The position numbers were made by a program, and so were the translations under genes. Positions 26,710 through 35,861 of a DNA stretch of 64,000 nucleotides are shown piece after piece; the first letter of the stretch is position 1, and each line of letters opens with the position of its first letter. The stretch is from Pseudomonas sp. HN11. GTDB lineage: Bacteria; Pseudomonadota; Gammaproteobacteria; Pseudomonadales; Pseudomonadaceae. The stretch spans positions 2,243,001-2,307,000 of the forward strand of contig NZ_CP089985.1 in NCBI RefSeq assembly GCF_021390155.1, in the 5' to 3' direction. Below the pieces are notes generated by a model. The model did not search any database. It saw only the letters and a program-made list of their open reading frames with translations, and was not told the DNA's origin.

Positions 26710-27492
26710 ATGCTTTTATACCTGTCGACCTGGGTCGAGATCGGCCAATTCCTTGAGCGCAGCCGCACCATCGTGATTCCGATCGGCTCCAACGAGCAGC
26801 ACGGTCCCACCGGTTTGTTGGGCACCGATTGGATGTGCCCAGAGATCATTGCGTGCCAGGCACAAAAGAGCGCCGATATCCTGATCGGGCCGACCTTCAA
26901 CATCGGCATGGCCCAGCACCACATCGGCTTTCCCGGCACCATCTCGCTGCGCCCGTCGACCTTCATTGCTGCCATCGGCGACTGGGTGCACTCGCTGGCG
27001 GCCCACGGCTTTGAAAAAATCCTGTTTCTCAATGGCCATGGCGGCAACGTCGCCTCCATTGAGGCCGCGTTCTCCGAGCTGTACGCCGAGGCCAGTTTCG
27101 CCCGGCGCCCGGCTGGGTTTGCACTGAAGTTATGCAACTGGTGGGATCTGGAAGGCGTCGGCGAGCTGGCCAAGGAACAGTTCCCCACCGGGCACGGTAT
27201 TCATGCCACGCCGTCCGAGATTGCGGTGACCCAGTGGGCCTACCCGGAGTCGATCAAAACCGCCGAGTACTCGCCGCAGGTCGCACCTTGGGGACCGATT
27301 CGCGAAGCCTTCGATTTTCGCGCACGCCATGTGGACGGACGCATGGGTTCAGACCCGGCGCAGGCCAGCCCGGACAAGGGTCGCGAGTTGGTGATGATGG
27401 CCGCGCAAGGCTTGATTCAGGAGGTCGAGGCGTTCAGTCGCGAGCCGTGGCCAGCAGGTTACCGCGCGGGTGGATTGATGAATTTCACATAG
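26710..27492 (+). CDS. Creatininase-family amidohydrolase
   Basis: A 260-residue protein of the creatininase family. Metal-binding motifs are visible: the Glu and His of GSNEQHGP near residue 30, the Asp in LLGTDW, FLNGHGGN near residue 106 and the Glu in HATPSEIAVTQ. The family cleaves cyclic or linear amides (creatinine, formamides, mycofactocin precursors). It is likely co-transcribed with the MFS upstream. Its last 34 bases overlap the 3' end of the convergent GNAT gene. The exact amide is unknown. Confidence 0.85.
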   Translation: MLLYLSTWVEIGQFLERSRTIVIPIGSNEQHGPTGLLGTDWMCPEIIACQAQKSADILIGPTFNIGMAQHHIGFPGTISLRPSTFIAAIGDWVHSLAAHGFEKILFLNGHGGNVASIEAAFSELYAEASFARRPAGFALKLCNWWDLEGVGELAKEQFPTGHGIHATPSEIAVTQWAYPESIKTAEYSPQVAPWGPIREAFDFRARHVDGRMGSDPAQASPDKGRELVMMAAQGLIQEVEAFSREPWPAGYRAGGLMNFT

Positions 27493-27920
27493 ATCCGCTC
27501 AGGATCGTGGTCGTCAAGGTTCTCGATCTGCCCGCTCGGCACGAACCCGGCCTTTGCAAACAGCGCCTGAGAAGCGGTGTTCGACGCATTGGTCGAAGTG
27601 AACAGCTTGGGCGTCTTGCACGCGGCCTCTGCCGCCGCCAGCAACCGCAGCGCCACCCCTTGACGTTGATGTGTCGGCGACACGACCACCAGCGCTACAA
27701 AACCATGATCGAAAAAGTCATGGGTCAGCACCAGGTACCCTGTGCAATATCCGGCGGTGTCGAGGGCGACCAGGCATTGTTGGCGAATCACGGCATCGTG
27801 GATGAACACGCGACGATGGGTGTGGGCCGTTGCGTAGATGTCCAGTTCGATCAGGGCGCGCACGTCTTCGGGTGTGGCTTGGCGGATGGGGCCTGTCGCG
27901 TTGCTGCTGTCATGGGGCAT
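27459..27920 (-). CDS. GNAT-family N-acetyltransferase
   Basis: A 153-residue acetyltransferase. The acetyl-CoA site is in VALVVVSPTHQRQGVALRLL (Q/RxxGxA form), followed by LFTSTNASNTASQALFAKAGF, the typical C-terminal half of the fold. ATG 27920 begins a usual GNAT N-terminus (IRQATPEDVRALIELD). It may acetylate an amine, but nothing indicates which. It is convergent with the creatininase-like gene, overlapping by 34 bp. Confidence 0.87.
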   Translation of the reverse strand: MPHDSSNATGPIRQATPEDVRALIELDIYATAHTHRRVFIHDAVIRQQCLVALDTAGYCTGYLVLTHDFFDHGFVALVVVSPTHQRQGVALRLLAAAEAACKTPKLFTSTNASNTASQALFAKAGFVPSGQIENLDDHDPERIYVKFINPPAR

Positions 27921-27981
27921 AGGGAGCGTCCTGCCGGTGTGGGAGTACGGCTTAGGCCGAGACTACTCCATGGGTGACTGG

Positions 27982-28006
27982 CCTGGAAAGACCCTACCTT
28001 TCCAGG
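27982..28006. repeat. Inverted repeat upstream of the permease gene
   Basis: CCTGGAAAG (27982-27990) and CTTTCCAGG (27998-28006) form a perfect 9-bp inverted repeat with a 7-base loop in the 259-bp gap between the GNAT and permease genes. Possible operator or mRNA hairpin. Confidence 0.4.
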
Positions 28007-28179
28007 GTTGCCCTCTGGCATTTGCCCAACCCAATGTCGATATCAGACCAATCCACGCCGCTCCCAGGCTATTTTTGATGAAGTCAGGCCGCGTAAGGTG
28101 ACCCATCATTAAGAAATGATGATCGCCTGACTCTTCAGTCAGTACGCCCTAACGTCGATCACCGAGAACAACAAAAACA

Positions 28180-29589
28180 ATGAATAGCCTGAGTTCCAAC
28201 GATTCGAACGGCCAGTTGGCGCAAGGCTTCAAGCCGCGTCATGTGACCATGCTTTCCATCGCGGGCATTATCGGCGCGGGGTTATTTGTCGGTTCCGGGC
28301 ATGCGATTGCGGCGGCGGGGCCGGCAGTGCTGCTGGCCTATTTGTTCTCCGGCACGCTGGTGGTGCTGGTCATGCGCATGCTGGGGGAGATGGCGGTCGC
28401 CAACCCCGATACCGGGTCTTTTTCGACCTACGCCGACCAGGCCATCGGCCGCTGGGCCGGCTTCACCATTGGTTGGTTGTACTGGTGGTTCTGGGTGCTG
28501 GTGATCCCCATCGAGGCCCTGGCCGCCGGGCATATCCTCAACCAATGGTTCCCGCAGATCGACGCTTGGCTGTTTGCCTTGTTGTCGATTTTCTTGTTGG
28601 TGGTCACCAATCTGTTCAGCGTGTCCAAGTACGGCGAGTTCGAGTTCTGGTTCGCCATGGCCAAGGTGATCGCGATCATTGGTTTCATCGGCCTGGGGTT
28701 CGCGGTGCTGATGGGCTGGATTCCCGAGCGCGAGGTGAGCGGGTTAAGCCGGCTGATGGAGGAGCATGGTGGCTTCGCGCCCAACGGGCTATCGGCGGTG
28801 GTCGGCGCTTTCATCACCATCATGTTCAGTTTTATCGGCACTGAGGCGGTCACCATCGCGGCGGCCGAGTCCAGCAACCCGGCGCAGAACATTGCCCGGG
28901 CCACGCGCTCGGTGATGTGGCGCATCGGTGTGTTCTACCTGTTGTCGATCTTCGTGGTGATTTCCGTGGTGCCGTGGAATGACCCGTTGTTGGCCTCGGT
29001 AGGCTCTTATCAGCGCGCACTGGAACTGATGAACATTCCCCACGCCAAGCTGCTGGTGGATGTAGTGGTGCTGATCGCGGTGGCCAGTTGCATGAATTCC
29101 TCGATCTACATTGCCTCGCGCATGCTGTTTTCCTTGGGCAAGCGCGGGGACGCACCCAAACTGATGAAGAAGACCTCGGCGGCCAGTGTGCCGCGGGCGG
29201 CGGTGATCGCCAGCACGATCTTGGGCGCAGGGGTGACCCTGTTCAGCTACTTTGCGCCGGCCGGGTTGTTCCAATTCCTGCTCGCCAGTTCGGGCGCCAT
29301 CGCCTTGCTGGTGTATCTGGTGATCGCCGTGTCCCAGCTGCGCATGCGCAAGATCCTGCGTCAGCGCAACGTCACGCTGACCTTCCAGATGTGGCTGTTT
29401 CCCTGGCTGACTTGGCTGGTGATTGTGTTCATCTGTGCTGCCTTGACGGTGATGTTGGTCACGCCTGAGCATCGTTTTGAAGTGTCATCGACCATCGGCC
29501 TGGCCCTGATGATTTCTCTGATCGGGTTGCTCACCGCGCGGCAGCCCGAACGCACGCAAAAATCAATGGCCGCAGTCTCACCGCCATGA
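28180..29589 (+). CDS. APC amino-acid permease, GabP-like
   Basis: A 469-residue, 12-helix amino acid/polyamine/organocation permease. The start (HVTMLSIAGIIGAGLFVGSG) and the segment GSFSTYADQAIGRWAGF followed by GWLYWWFWV match the amino acid transporter group that includes GabP. The next gene overlaps it by 4 bp (ATGA), so the permease and the GlxA-type regulator are translationally coupled. It probably imports an amino acid or amine sensed by that regulator. Confidence 0.9.
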   Translation: MNSLSSNDSNGQLAQGFKPRHVTMLSIAGIIGAGLFVGSGHAIAAAGPAVLLAYLFSGTLVVLVMRMLGEMAVANPDTGSFSTYADQAIGRWAGFTIGWLYWWFWVLVIPIEALAAGHILNQWFPQIDAWLFALLSIFLLVVTNLFSVSKYGEFEFWFAMAKVIAIIGFIGLGFAVLMGWIPEREVSGLSRLMEEHGGFAPNGLSAVVGAFITIMFSFIGTEAVTIAAAESSNPAQNIARATRSVMWRIGVFYLLSIFVVISVVPWNDPLLASVGSYQRALELMNIPHAKLLVDVVVLIAVASCMNSSIYIASRMLFSLGKRGDAPKLMKKTSAASVPRAAVIASTILGAGVTLFSYFAPAGLFQFLLASSGAIALLVYLVIAVSQLRMRKILRQRNVTLTFQMWLFPWLTWLVIVFICAALTVMLVTPEHRFEVSSTIGLALMISLIGLLTARQPERTQKSMAAVSPP

Positions 29590-30662
29590 GTGGCCGCCCC
29601 GTTAGCAGCATCGTGTTCGTGCTGCTGGACCAGTTCACGCTGATGTCACTGGCCTCGGCGGTCGAGCCCTTGCGCATGGCCAACCAGTTGTCGGGCCAGG
29701 AGCTTTACAAATGGCACACTGCGAGCCCGGATGGCAACCCCGTGTGGGCCAGTGACGGCGTGCCCATCACGCCGGACGCTTCGATATTCGGCGTGCCGCC
29801 CGCCGACATTGTGATTGTGTGTGGCGGCATCGGCATCCAGGGCACTGTGACCGGCGAACTGGTCAAGTGGCTACGCGGCCAGGCGCGTTATTCCAAGCGA
29901 CTGGGCGGTATCTGTACCGGTAGCTTTGTGTTGGCGCGGGCCGGCTTGCTGGACGGCTATGAGTGCAGCGTGCATTGGGAATGGTTGGCGGCCATGCAGG
30001 AGGCCTTTCCACGGGTGACCGTCAGTTCCAGCCTGTTTACTCTCGACCGCGACCGTCTCACCAGCTCGGGCGGGACGGCGCCCCTGGACATGATGCTGCA
30101 CCTGATCGGCCGTGATCACGGGCATGAGCTGTCGGCGGCGATTTCCGATATGTTTGTCTACGAACGGATCCGCAACGAGCAGGACCATCAGCGCGTCCCC
30201 CTCAAGCACATGCTCGGCACCCAGCAACCCAAGTTGCAGGAAATCGTGGCATTGATGGAGGCCAACCTGGAAGAGCCGATCAACCTGGATGAGCTGGCCG
30301 CATATGTCGCGTTGTCGCGTCGCCAGCTTGAGCGCATGTTCCAGAAATACCTGCACTGTTCGCCGTCGCGCTACTACCTCAGACTGCGTTTGATCCGGGC
30401 GCGGCAATTGCTCAAGCAAACGCCCATTTCCATCGTGGAATTGGCCGTGCTTTGCGGTTTTGTATCCACGCCGCACTTCTCCAAGTGCTACCGCGAATAC
30501 TTCGGCGTGCCGCCCAGCGATGAGCGTTCAGTCAACGACAGCGAACGAACTACCGTGTTCAAGCCGGTGCTGCACGTGTTGCCTACCCCCGCGCCCATGA
30601 ATGTGTTGGAACAGGCGCGGGGCGAGGCAACGTTTGCCAGCGTGAAGAACCTTAAGTCTTGA
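29586..30662 (+). CDS. GlxA-family AraC-type regulator
   Basis: A 358-residue regulator with an N-terminal DJ-1/PfpI-like domain (IVFVLLDQFTLMSLASAVEP; GGICTGSFVLARAGLLDG) and a C-terminal AraC helix-turn-helix pair (INLDELAAYVALSRRQLERM; ..SIVELAVLCGFVSTPHFSKC). Members such as GbdR, CdhR and ArgR of Pseudomonas control catabolism of glycine betaine, carnitine and arginine. The start overlaps the permease stop, so it most likely regulates uptake of the same amine or amino acid. The cysteine of the DJ-1 nucleophile elbow is present in GICTGSF. Confidence 0.9.
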   Translation: MSGRPVSSIVFVLLDQFTLMSLASAVEPLRMANQLSGQELYKWHTASPDGNPVWASDGVPITPDASIFGVPPADIVIVCGGIGIQGTVTGELVKWLRGQARYSKRLGGICTGSFVLARAGLLDGYECSVHWEWLAAMQEAFPRVTVSSSLFTLDRDRLTSSGGTAPLDMMLHLIGRDHGHELSAAISDMFVYERIRNEQDHQRVPLKHMLGTQQPKLQEIVALMEANLEEPINLDELAAYVALSRRQLERMFQKYLHCSPSRYYLRLRLIRARQLLKQTPISIVELAVLCGFVSTPHFSKCYREYFGVPPSDERSVNDSERTTVFKPVLHVLPTPAPMNVLEQARGEATFASVKNLKS

Positions 30663-30664
30663 AC

Positions 30665-32008
30665 TCAGCGCATATGCAGGATGATCGGGCTGCTGCTCGC
30701 CGGGTCGGTATGCCCGCGCAGCTTGCCCACCGCCTTGGCGTCAACCGCGCCGCCGTTGTTGCCCCAGGTGCTGCGCACGTAACTGAGTACTTCGGCGATT
30801 TCCGGGTCGGACAGTTGCTCGCGGAACGCCGGCATGCGGTAGGCATCCGGCACGCCGGCGGCTACCACGCGTTGCGAGCCGTTGAGGGTGATGTTGATCG
30901 CCGAGGCGCTTTCCTTCGCCAGTGCCGAGGTGGCACCGGCCAGGGGCGGCATCCACTCAGGCTGGCCCTTGCCGTCGAGGCCATGGCAGGAGGCGCAGCG
31001 GGTGGCGTAGGTGTGGGCGCCGGGAGCGTCTTGAACCGCCGCCACCGCCTGATATTGCCAGGGCGCGCCGTCGCGCTGCGGGTCGCCGGGCAATGACTTG
31101 AGATAACGGGCGATGGCCGCCAGGTCGTCGTCCTGCATGAACTGCGTGGAATTGTTGAAGGCCTCGGTCATCGAACCGTAGACCACCGCATGGGCGTTGC
31201 GCCCGGTCTTGAGGAACTGCACGATCTGCGGCTCGCTCCAGCGGCCCAACCCGGTGTTGGGGTCCTGGCGCAGGCTGGGTGCGTACCAGCCGTCGAGCAG
31301 GGCGCCAGCGAGGAACGGCGCGCCGGATTCATCCAGGGCTTTTTCGTTGAAGGCCAGGCCGCGTGGCGTATGGCAACTGCCGCAGTGACCGGGGCCTTGG
31401 ACGATGTAGGCGCCGCGGTTCCACAGTGCATCCTGGTTGGTTTTGGCCGCGTAGGTGGCCGTCGGTGCGAACACGCCGTTCCATAGTGCGATGGGCCAGC
31501 GCATATTCAGCGGCCATGGAATATCACTGGGGATATTCGGTTGGTTGGCCGGTTTTACGCCCTGCATGAAAAACGCGTACAGCGCTTTTATGTCGTCATC
31601 GCTGAGTTTTACATAGGACGGATAGGGCATGGCCGGGTACAACCGACGGCCGCCCGGTGCCACGCCATGGCGCACCGCACGGTCGAAGTCGGCCAGGCTG
31701 TAAGTGCCGATCCCCGTCTGCTTATCCGGCGTAATGTTGGTGGCGTGAATCGCCCCCAACGGCGTGGCCATTTCCAGGCCTCCGGCAAACGGCGCCTTGC
31801 CGGCCAGGCTGTGGCAGGCCACGCAATCGCTGAGGCGGGCGACATACTCGCCGCGGCTGACCAAGGCGGGTTCGAAGGTGACACCCGCCTGTTGCTGTTC
31901 GAACGGCGTAGCCGGTTCACGGGTGACGTACCAGGCCAGCAGGCCTGCGGCGACCAGGCAGGGCAGCGCCAGCCAGCCTGCGGTTCTTACGAATCGACGG
32001 TTGTTCAT
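30665..32008 (-). CDS. Triheme cytochrome c subunit of the molybdenum hydroxylase
   Basis: A 447-residue periplasmic or membrane-anchored cytochrome c with three heme motifs: CVACH near residue 60, CGSCH near 205 and CASCH near 335. An N-terminal hydrophobic segment (residues 10-27) serves as signal or anchor. It is the electron acceptor subunit that passes electrons from the molybdopterin enzyme to the respiratory chain, as in alcohol and aldehyde dehydrogenase complexes. It is the last gene of the operon 2Fe-2S/molybdopterin/cytochrome, only 16 bp after the large subunit. Confidence 0.9.
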   Translation of the reverse strand: MNNRRFVRTAGWLALPCLVAAGLLAWYVTREPATPFEQQQAGVTFEPALVSRGEYVARLSDCVACHSLAGKAPFAGGLEMATPLGAIHATNITPDKQTGIGTYSLADFDRAVRHGVAPGGRRLYPAMPYPSYVKLSDDDIKALYAFFMQGVKPANQPNIPSDIPWPLNMRWPIALWNGVFAPTATYAAKTNQDALWNRGAYIVQGPGHCGSCHTPRGLAFNEKALDESGAPFLAGALLDGWYAPSLRQDPNTGLGRWSEPQIVQFLKTGRNAHAVVYGSMTEAFNNSTQFMQDDDLAAIARYLKSLPGDPQRDGAPWQYQAVAAVQDAPGAHTYATRCASCHGLDGKGQPEWMPPLAGATSALAKESASAINITLNGSQRVVAAGVPDAYRMPAFREQLSDPEIAEVLSYVRSTWGNNGGAVDAKAVGKLRGHTDPASSSPIILHMR

Positions 32009-32024
32009 GGGCGTTTCCTGAAGG

Positions 32025-34247
32025 TCAGCTGAAAGTGTGTCGGCTCAAGGGTAGGCTGCGCACGCGCTGGCCTGTCAACTGCGCCACCGCATTGGCCACG
32101 GCCGGAGCCACGGCGGGCAGCGGCGGCTCGCCGATACCGCCCATCTTTTCGCCACTTTCAACTATCCGCACATGCACCCGCGCCATCTGCGCTGGCGTCA
32201 GGATTGGATACAGGTCGTAGTTACGCGCCCGTGGCTTGCCATCTACGTACACCGCTTCCTCCAGCAAGGTCTGGGACAAGCCCAACGCCACCGCGCCATT
32301 GACCTGGGCCTCGACAATCGCCGGGTTGACGATGCTGCCGGGGTCAATGGCTTGCCAGATATCGTGCACCTTGACCTTGCCATGCTCGATGGACACTTCA
32401 GCGATCGCTGCCGTGTGGGAACCGAACGGCGAGGCCATGGCCACGCCGCGCGCGCGTCGGGTGCCGTCTTCGGCGGTGAAGGGGCCGCGTTTCCAGCCAC
32501 CGGAAAGCTCACCTGCTGCTTGCAGCAAGGTGGTCAGCCGGGCGTTGTCGCGCAACAGGTGCAGGCGTAATTCGTACGGATCATGCCCGCCCTTGTCCGC
32601 CAGCTCGTCGAGGAACGACTCGTAGAAAAAGTCGTTGAGCGAATTGCCCACCGAGCGCCAGTAACCGAGCATGGGCGCGCCTTTGACGTAGATCTGCGCG
32701 ATGCGTTTGTTGGGGATGGCGTAGGACTTGCCCGACAACCCTTCAAGGGCCGTGGGGTCGATTTTATCGCCCTGTTTGCCGGCGAGGGCTTCGGTCGGGC
32801 CTTCGGTCGCGCTGACGGCTTCGATGGCATGCGGGAAGCCTTTGTCATCCAGTGCGGCGCGGAACTTGACCACGGCCACCGGGCGCAGCACATCACGTAG
32901 AAACTCTTCTTCGCGACTCCAGATCAACTTGATCGGACGGCCCACGGCTTTGGCCAATGCAATAGCCTGAGGGTAAGGGTTGGCCGAGTCGTACAAGAAG
33001 TGCCGGCCGAAAAAACCACCCAGTAACGGCGAGTGCAGGGTGATTTGTGCGGGATCGAGGCCGGTGCGCTTGGCGATGTCGGTGCGGAACATGTCCGGCG
33101 CCTGGTTGGGCAGCCAGATTTCCAGGGTGCCATCAGGGTTGAAGCGTGCCAGGGCTGACGGCGGCTCCAGTTGGCCGTGGTTGAGGTATTGGTTGTGATA
33201 CGTCGCCTCAAGCTGAGTCTTGCCACCTTTGAGCGCGGCGGCGACGTCACCTTCGTTTTCGTCGTCACGGGCCGGGCCTTGCTGGGCAGCGAGGAACTCG
33301 AAGTGCTTGTCGCTGGAGAAGTCCGCCGGCATCACGCGCAGTGCCGAATCAGCCGCCGCCTCCTGCCAATCGACCTGGATGGCTTCCACCGCACGCTTGG
33401 CGTGCCACCAACGCTCAGCCACCACCGCCACCGCGCCGGGCAGCACGTGCACCGAATGCACGCCTTTCATGCCTTCGACCTGAGGCTGGTTGCGCAGGCT
33501 GCCCACGGTCATACCCAGGCGTGGCGCATGTTGTACCGCCGCGTGGAGCATGTTGTCGACTTTCAGGTCGATGCTGTAGAGCGCCTTGCCGGTGGATTTG
33601 TCGTAGGCGTCCAGGCGCTTGACCGGCTTGCCGATCCAGCGGAACTGGCTCGGGTCGCGCAGGGTGATACTGGCGGGATCGGGTACGGGCATGTCGAGGG
33701 CGCTGCTGGCCAGTTCGCCATAACCCAGCGAACGGCCGGAAGCTGCGTGTACGACTCGGCCAGGCTGGGTGGTCAATTCGCCAACCGGCACGCCCAATTG
33801 TTTGGCACCGGCCTGCAGCAGCATCGCGCGGGCCAGGGCACCAAGGCGACGCATGGTCGGGTAGCTCATGCGCACCGACATGCTGCCGCCGGTGATGCGC
33901 ATACCGTTCTCCATCACCACATAGGCTTCGCCGGGCGGAGCGGCTTCGACGATGAACGTCGCGGGATCGGCATCCAGTTCTTCGCCGACGATCTGCGCCA
34001 TGGCGGTGTGGGTGCCTTGTCCGCCTTCCATGAACGGGCTGAGCAGGCGCACTGTGCCGTCCGGGCGAATCTCCAGGAAAGCCGGCACCTGGGTGCCGCG
34101 TTCAGCAGCGGTGGCGGCTTGCACCCGGCCCGAGCCCAGTGGCAGGCCAAAACCAATCACCAGCGCGCCCACCGCCGTGCTCGCCAGAAAGCGGCGGCGC
34201 GACAGGTTGACCGGTGCATCAAGCAGTTCGTTGAGAGTACTCATCAA
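32025..34247 (-). CDS. Molybdopterin-binding subunit, xanthine dehydrogenase/IorB family
   Basis: The 740-residue catalytic subunit of a molybdenum hydroxylase. A Tat signal (SRRRFLASTAVGALVIGFG) suggests export of the folded enzyme. Family motifs include GGQGTHTAMAQIVGEELDA near residue 75, LGGFFGRHFLYD near 415 and the C-terminal GEKMGGIGEPPLPAVAPA. Homologues oxidise aldehydes or hydroxylate N-heterocycles such as isoquinoline or nicotinate. The start overlaps the 2Fe-2S gene by 4 bp (ATGA). The substrate cannot be decided from sequence. Confidence 0.9.
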   Translation of the reverse strand: MMSTLNELLDAPVNLSRRRFLASTAVGALVIGFGLPLGSGRVQAATAAERGTQVPAFLEIRPDGTVRLLSPFMEGGQGTHTAMAQIVGEELDADPATFIVEAAPPGEAYVVMENGMRITGGSMSVRMSYPTMRRLGALARAMLLQAGAKQLGVPVGELTTQPGRVVHAASGRSLGYGELASSALDMPVPDPASITLRDPSQFRWIGKPVKRLDAYDKSTGKALYSIDLKVDNMLHAAVQHAPRLGMTVGSLRNQPQVEGMKGVHSVHVLPGAVAVVAERWWHAKRAVEAIQVDWQEAAADSALRVMPADFSSDKHFEFLAAQQGPARDDENEGDVAAALKGGKTQLEATYHNQYLNHGQLEPPSALARFNPDGTLEIWLPNQAPDMFRTDIAKRTGLDPAQITLHSPLLGGFFGRHFLYDSANPYPQAIALAKAVGRPIKLIWSREEEFLRDVLRPVAVVKFRAALDDKGFPHAIEAVSATEGPTEALAGKQGDKIDPTALEGLSGKSYAIPNKRIAQIYVKGAPMLGYWRSVGNSLNDFFYESFLDELADKGGHDPYELRLHLLRDNARLTTLLQAAGELSGGWKRGPFTAEDGTRRARGVAMASPFGSHTAAIAEVSIEHGKVKVHDIWQAIDPGSIVNPAIVEAQVNGAVALGLSQTLLEEAVYVDGKPRARNYDLYPILTPAQMARVHVRIVESGEKMGGIGEPPLPAVAPAVANAVAQLTGQRVRSLPLSRHTFS

Positions 34248-34699
34248 GCGCCCTCCTGTTTGGCCAGGGCGTCGACGGCCGCATGGATAGCGTTATAGGT
34301 GCCGCAGCGGCACAGGTTGATCATGGCCGCATCGATCTGCGCCTTGCTGGGCGCCGGGGTGTGCTTGAGCAGCGCAGTGGCCGCCATGACCTGCCCGGAC
34401 TGGCAATACCCGCATTGCGCCACCTGATGCTCGACCCAGGTCGCGACCACGCGCTTGCCCACCTCATCGGTTTCAATCGCTTCGATGGTGGTGATTTCAC
34501 GCCCGACCACCCCGGCCACCGGGGTGACGCAGGAGCGCACCACATTGCCATCTACCAGTACCGAACATGCGCCGCACTGGGCCAGACCGCAGCCATACTT
34601 GGTGCCCGTGAGGCCCAAGTCGTCGCGGATCACCCACAGCAAGGGCGTGTCCGCATCGGCATCGACCTGATAGGCCTTTTGGTTGATTCGTAATTCCAT
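34244..34699 (-). CDS. (2Fe-2S)-binding subunit of the molybdenum hydroxylase
   Basis: A 151-residue iron-sulfur protein with both clusters: the plant-type ferredoxin motif CGLAQCGACSVLVDG with a later Cys in VRSC, and the second cluster CGYCQSGQ plus CRCGTY. It is the small subunit of IorA/NicA/aldehyde oxidase-type enzymes and lacks its own signal, so it probably rides out with the Tat-bearing large subunit. It is the first gene of the operon; its start at ATG 34699 has a GGTGAG-like site. Confidence 0.92.
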   Translation of the reverse strand: MELRINQKAYQVDADADTPLLWVIRDDLGLTGTKYGCGLAQCGACSVLVDGNVVRSCVTPVAGVVGREITTIEAIETDEVGKRVVATWVEHQVAQCGYCQSGQVMAATALLKHTPAPSKAQIDAAMINLCRCGTYNAIHAAVDALAKQEGA

Positions 34700-34846
34700 G
34701 GCTCACCTGCTGATCAACGGGAGGTGCGGCCTTTTTAGTCGTCAATGCACTGGCCGCTTATCGACGAACTCTAGACCAGTGTGCAAGGGCTATCTATCTG
34801 AAATCCGAGAAGTCGGAGGATCAGGCAAGTATTCAAGAGGATTGAG

Positions 34847-35755
34847 CTAGCGTGTCTGATCCCATCCTTGGCTTACCGCGCTGCGAATCCCATCCAGCAA
34901 CATCGCGAACGCCGGGTTGTCGTTGTTCTCGCGCCAGATCAAATGCAGCTCGCTCTGTGCCCCTTCGCCCAGGTCGATATCGCGGAACACCACGTTCTTG
35001 AACACGACACTGCTGGCGCAACGCGGCACCAAGGCCAGGCCCATACCGGCATTGACCAGCGCCAGTATGGTCAGGGAGGACCCCAGCCACTGCACGAACT
35101 GCGGTGCAACGCGGGCCGAACGCAGCAGGCCGGTGAGCAGTTCGTTGAACGGCGGGTAGGCCGAGTGGGCGTACATCAGGAAGGGCTGGGCGTCCAGGTC
35201 GTGCACGCTGACCGTCGCGGCATTGGCCAGCCGGTGGCCGCTTGGCACCGCCAGTACAAAGGGTTCGCGTACCAGGCATTCGGTGGCATAGCCGGGCTCA
35301 ATCAACGGCGCGCGGACGATCCCCAGATCGATGCGGCGCGCGCGCAGGGCTTCGTATTGCTGGTAGGTGTTCATCTCCGCCAGGTCGATCTTGACGTGAG
35401 GTTGTTTGAGCCGCGCCTCGGCGATCACACGAGGCAAAAATTCATACACCGCACTGCCGACAAAGCTGATATTGACCGTGCCGATATCGCCCTCGGCAAA
35501 GCGGCGCGCGGTAACGGCCGCCTGCTGGGCACGCTCCAGCAGGTTCTGCGCTTCGATAAAAAACGCACGACCGGCGGCGGTCAGTGCAACGCTGCGGGTG
35601 GTGCGGGCAAACAGTTCGACCCCCAAGTGATGTTCCAGCAATTGGATCTGCCGGCTGAGGGGCGGCTGGGTCATGTTCAACCGTTCGGCCGCCCGCCGGA
35701 AATTCAGCTCGGTGGCCACAGTGGTGAAGCAACGCAGTTGGGTGAGCTCAAACAT
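34847..35755 (-). CDS. LysR-family transcriptional regulator
   Basis: A 302-residue LysR regulator of the CatR/BenM-like branch: FRRAAERLNMTQPPLSRQIQ at residues 18-37 and an effector domain starting at GTVNISFVGSAVYEFLPRVI-like sequence. Start ATG 35755; the frame upstream to 35806 is rejected on family length. It is divergent from the MFS-dehydratase operon. CTAATC (35760) and GATTAG (35791) form a spaced inverted repeat in that gap. It probably activates the sugar-acid genes. Confidence 0.9.
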   Translation of the reverse strand: MFELTQLRCFTTVATELNFRRAAERLNMTQPPLSRQIQLLEHHLGVELFARTTRSVALTAAGRAFFIEAQNLLERAQQAAVTARRFAEGDIGTVNISFVGSAVYEFLPRVIAEARLKQPHVKIDLAEMNTYQQYEALRARRIDLGIVRAPLIEPGYATECLVREPFVLAVPSGHRLANAATVSVHDLDAQPFLMYAHSAYPPFNELLTGLLRSARVAPQFVQWLGSSLTILALVNAGMGLALVPRCASSVVFKNVVFRDIDLGEGAQSELHLIWRENNDNPAFAMLLDGIRSAVSQGWDQTR

Positions 35756-35861
35756 TGATCTAATCCAGGTATCAATCGGATGCCAAGTTAGATTAGACGG
35801 GATCAATGCCCGGCGTCCATGATCAACGCGTCCCTAAAAAAACAATGATTGGGAGTAGCCC

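Noticed and set aside
33171..34298. A 375-codon + strand frame opposite the molybdopterin subunit
   Set aside because: Antisense shadow; the real gene has family motifs and a Tat signal.
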